From: Angelakisella sp.
GTDB taxonomy: Bacteria > Bacillota > Clostridia > Oscillospirales > Ruminococcaceae
Direction of reading: 5' to 3'
Assembly: GCA_022795575.1 (NCBI GenBank)
Contig: JAAWGY010000036.1
Coordinates: forward strand, 1-13,135
DNA length: 13,135 bases
Shown: positions 12,866 to 13,135 of the stretch, piece after piece
Numbering within the stretch: position 1 is the first letter of the stretch
Layout of the letters: the number at the start of each line of letters is the position of its first letter
Notes under the pieces: model-generated
The model's database searches: none
What the model was told of the DNA's origin: nothing
The model's input: the letters and a program-made list of their open reading frames with translations, nothing else
Program-made: the position numbers and the translations under genes

Positions 12866-13135
12866 CGTCAGGCCGCGGTTTTGTACAGCGGCGTTTTGGT
12901 GAGGATGGGGGCTATTGCGGGTTGGTAGTCGACTGGCGGGGAAGCGCAAACCGCGGCCGGGGTTAGGAGTAGCCGCTTTCTCCCCAAAACAGCCAGCCGC
13001 GCGCCGTAGGCGCTGGAGGCGGGCGCATTTTGGGACCACCGGCCTATAGCAACCATCAAAATTGTCGACACCCATCTGGACGGCAGCTTTCCCAGCTGCC
13101 TTTGTCCCAAAAACTTGAAAGCCATCAAGGCTTCC
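12866..13135. other. Terminal stretch without a convincing gene
   Basis: The minus strand holds an open frame of 85 codons from an ATG at 13125 to a stop at 12868. It has only a poor ribosome binding site (GGAAG) and no recognisable domain, so I treat it as doubtful. The stretch contains GGCAGCT/AGCTGCC arms (13082-13088, 13094-13100) followed by TTT, and a GCGCCGTAGGCGC-type palindrome near 13003-13015. The composition resembles dispersed intergenic repeats more than coding DNA. Confidence 0.4.

Overview
The window is GC-rich, gene-dense bacterial chromosome. It has AGGAGG-type ribosome binding sites, sigma-A-like promoters, a class II GalT, an HTH/DUF3796 pair, a Fur-type 7-1-7 operator and a glycerol oxidoreductase triad ending in DUF1667. 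Together these point to a high-GC anaerobic clostridium, most like gut Oscillospiraceae (the Flavonifractor/Oscillibacter kind). The lineage is inferred from gene content; there is no rRNA or tRNA here to prove it.

Layout, left to right. (1) 1-157 is a strongly folded repeat, present again in inverted orientation at 12709-12865. (2) 186-4278 holds a Crp/Fnr-family regulator and a NitT/TauT-type ABC importer: lipoprotein, permease and short ATPase. The importer is split. Between lipoprotein and permease lie a 165-bp MITE-like palindromic element and a reverse-strand operon encoding a DUF3796 membrane protein and a small HTH repressor-like protein, with its own strong promoter and a perfect 11-bp inverted-repeat operator. 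(3) 4411-6372 holds a predicted ArsP_2-type metal exporter behind a promoter whose start site is covered by a Fur-family-like operator, then a radical SAM protein of the COG1313 type and a strong intrinsic terminator. (4) 9303-6385 (reverse) is galK-galT, the galactokinase and uridylyltransferase steps of the Leloir pathway. (5) 9453-12700 is a glycerol-3-phosphate-type oxidoreductase operon (GlpA-like with a BFD-like iron-sulphur tail, GlpB-like, DUF1667). Its 5' leader carries an intrinsic terminator, as in GlpP-type antitermination, and its -35 box is overlapped by a cre-like site. (6) 12701-13135 holds the second repeat copy and a stretch with no convincing gene.

How it works together: two sugar/polyol catabolic operons (galactose, glycerol-3-phosphate) are transcribed divergently from a shared 469-bp intergenic region. 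The left half is uptake and metal homeostasis with local regulators. The least-explained parts are the structured repeat (whose stems are identical between copies, with a G-U/C-A asymmetry that suggests which strand acts as RNA), the regulatory cassette that splits the importer, and the Fur-box-controlled exporter with its cysteine loop. I found no clearly new multi-gene system such as a defence, toxin or phage module.
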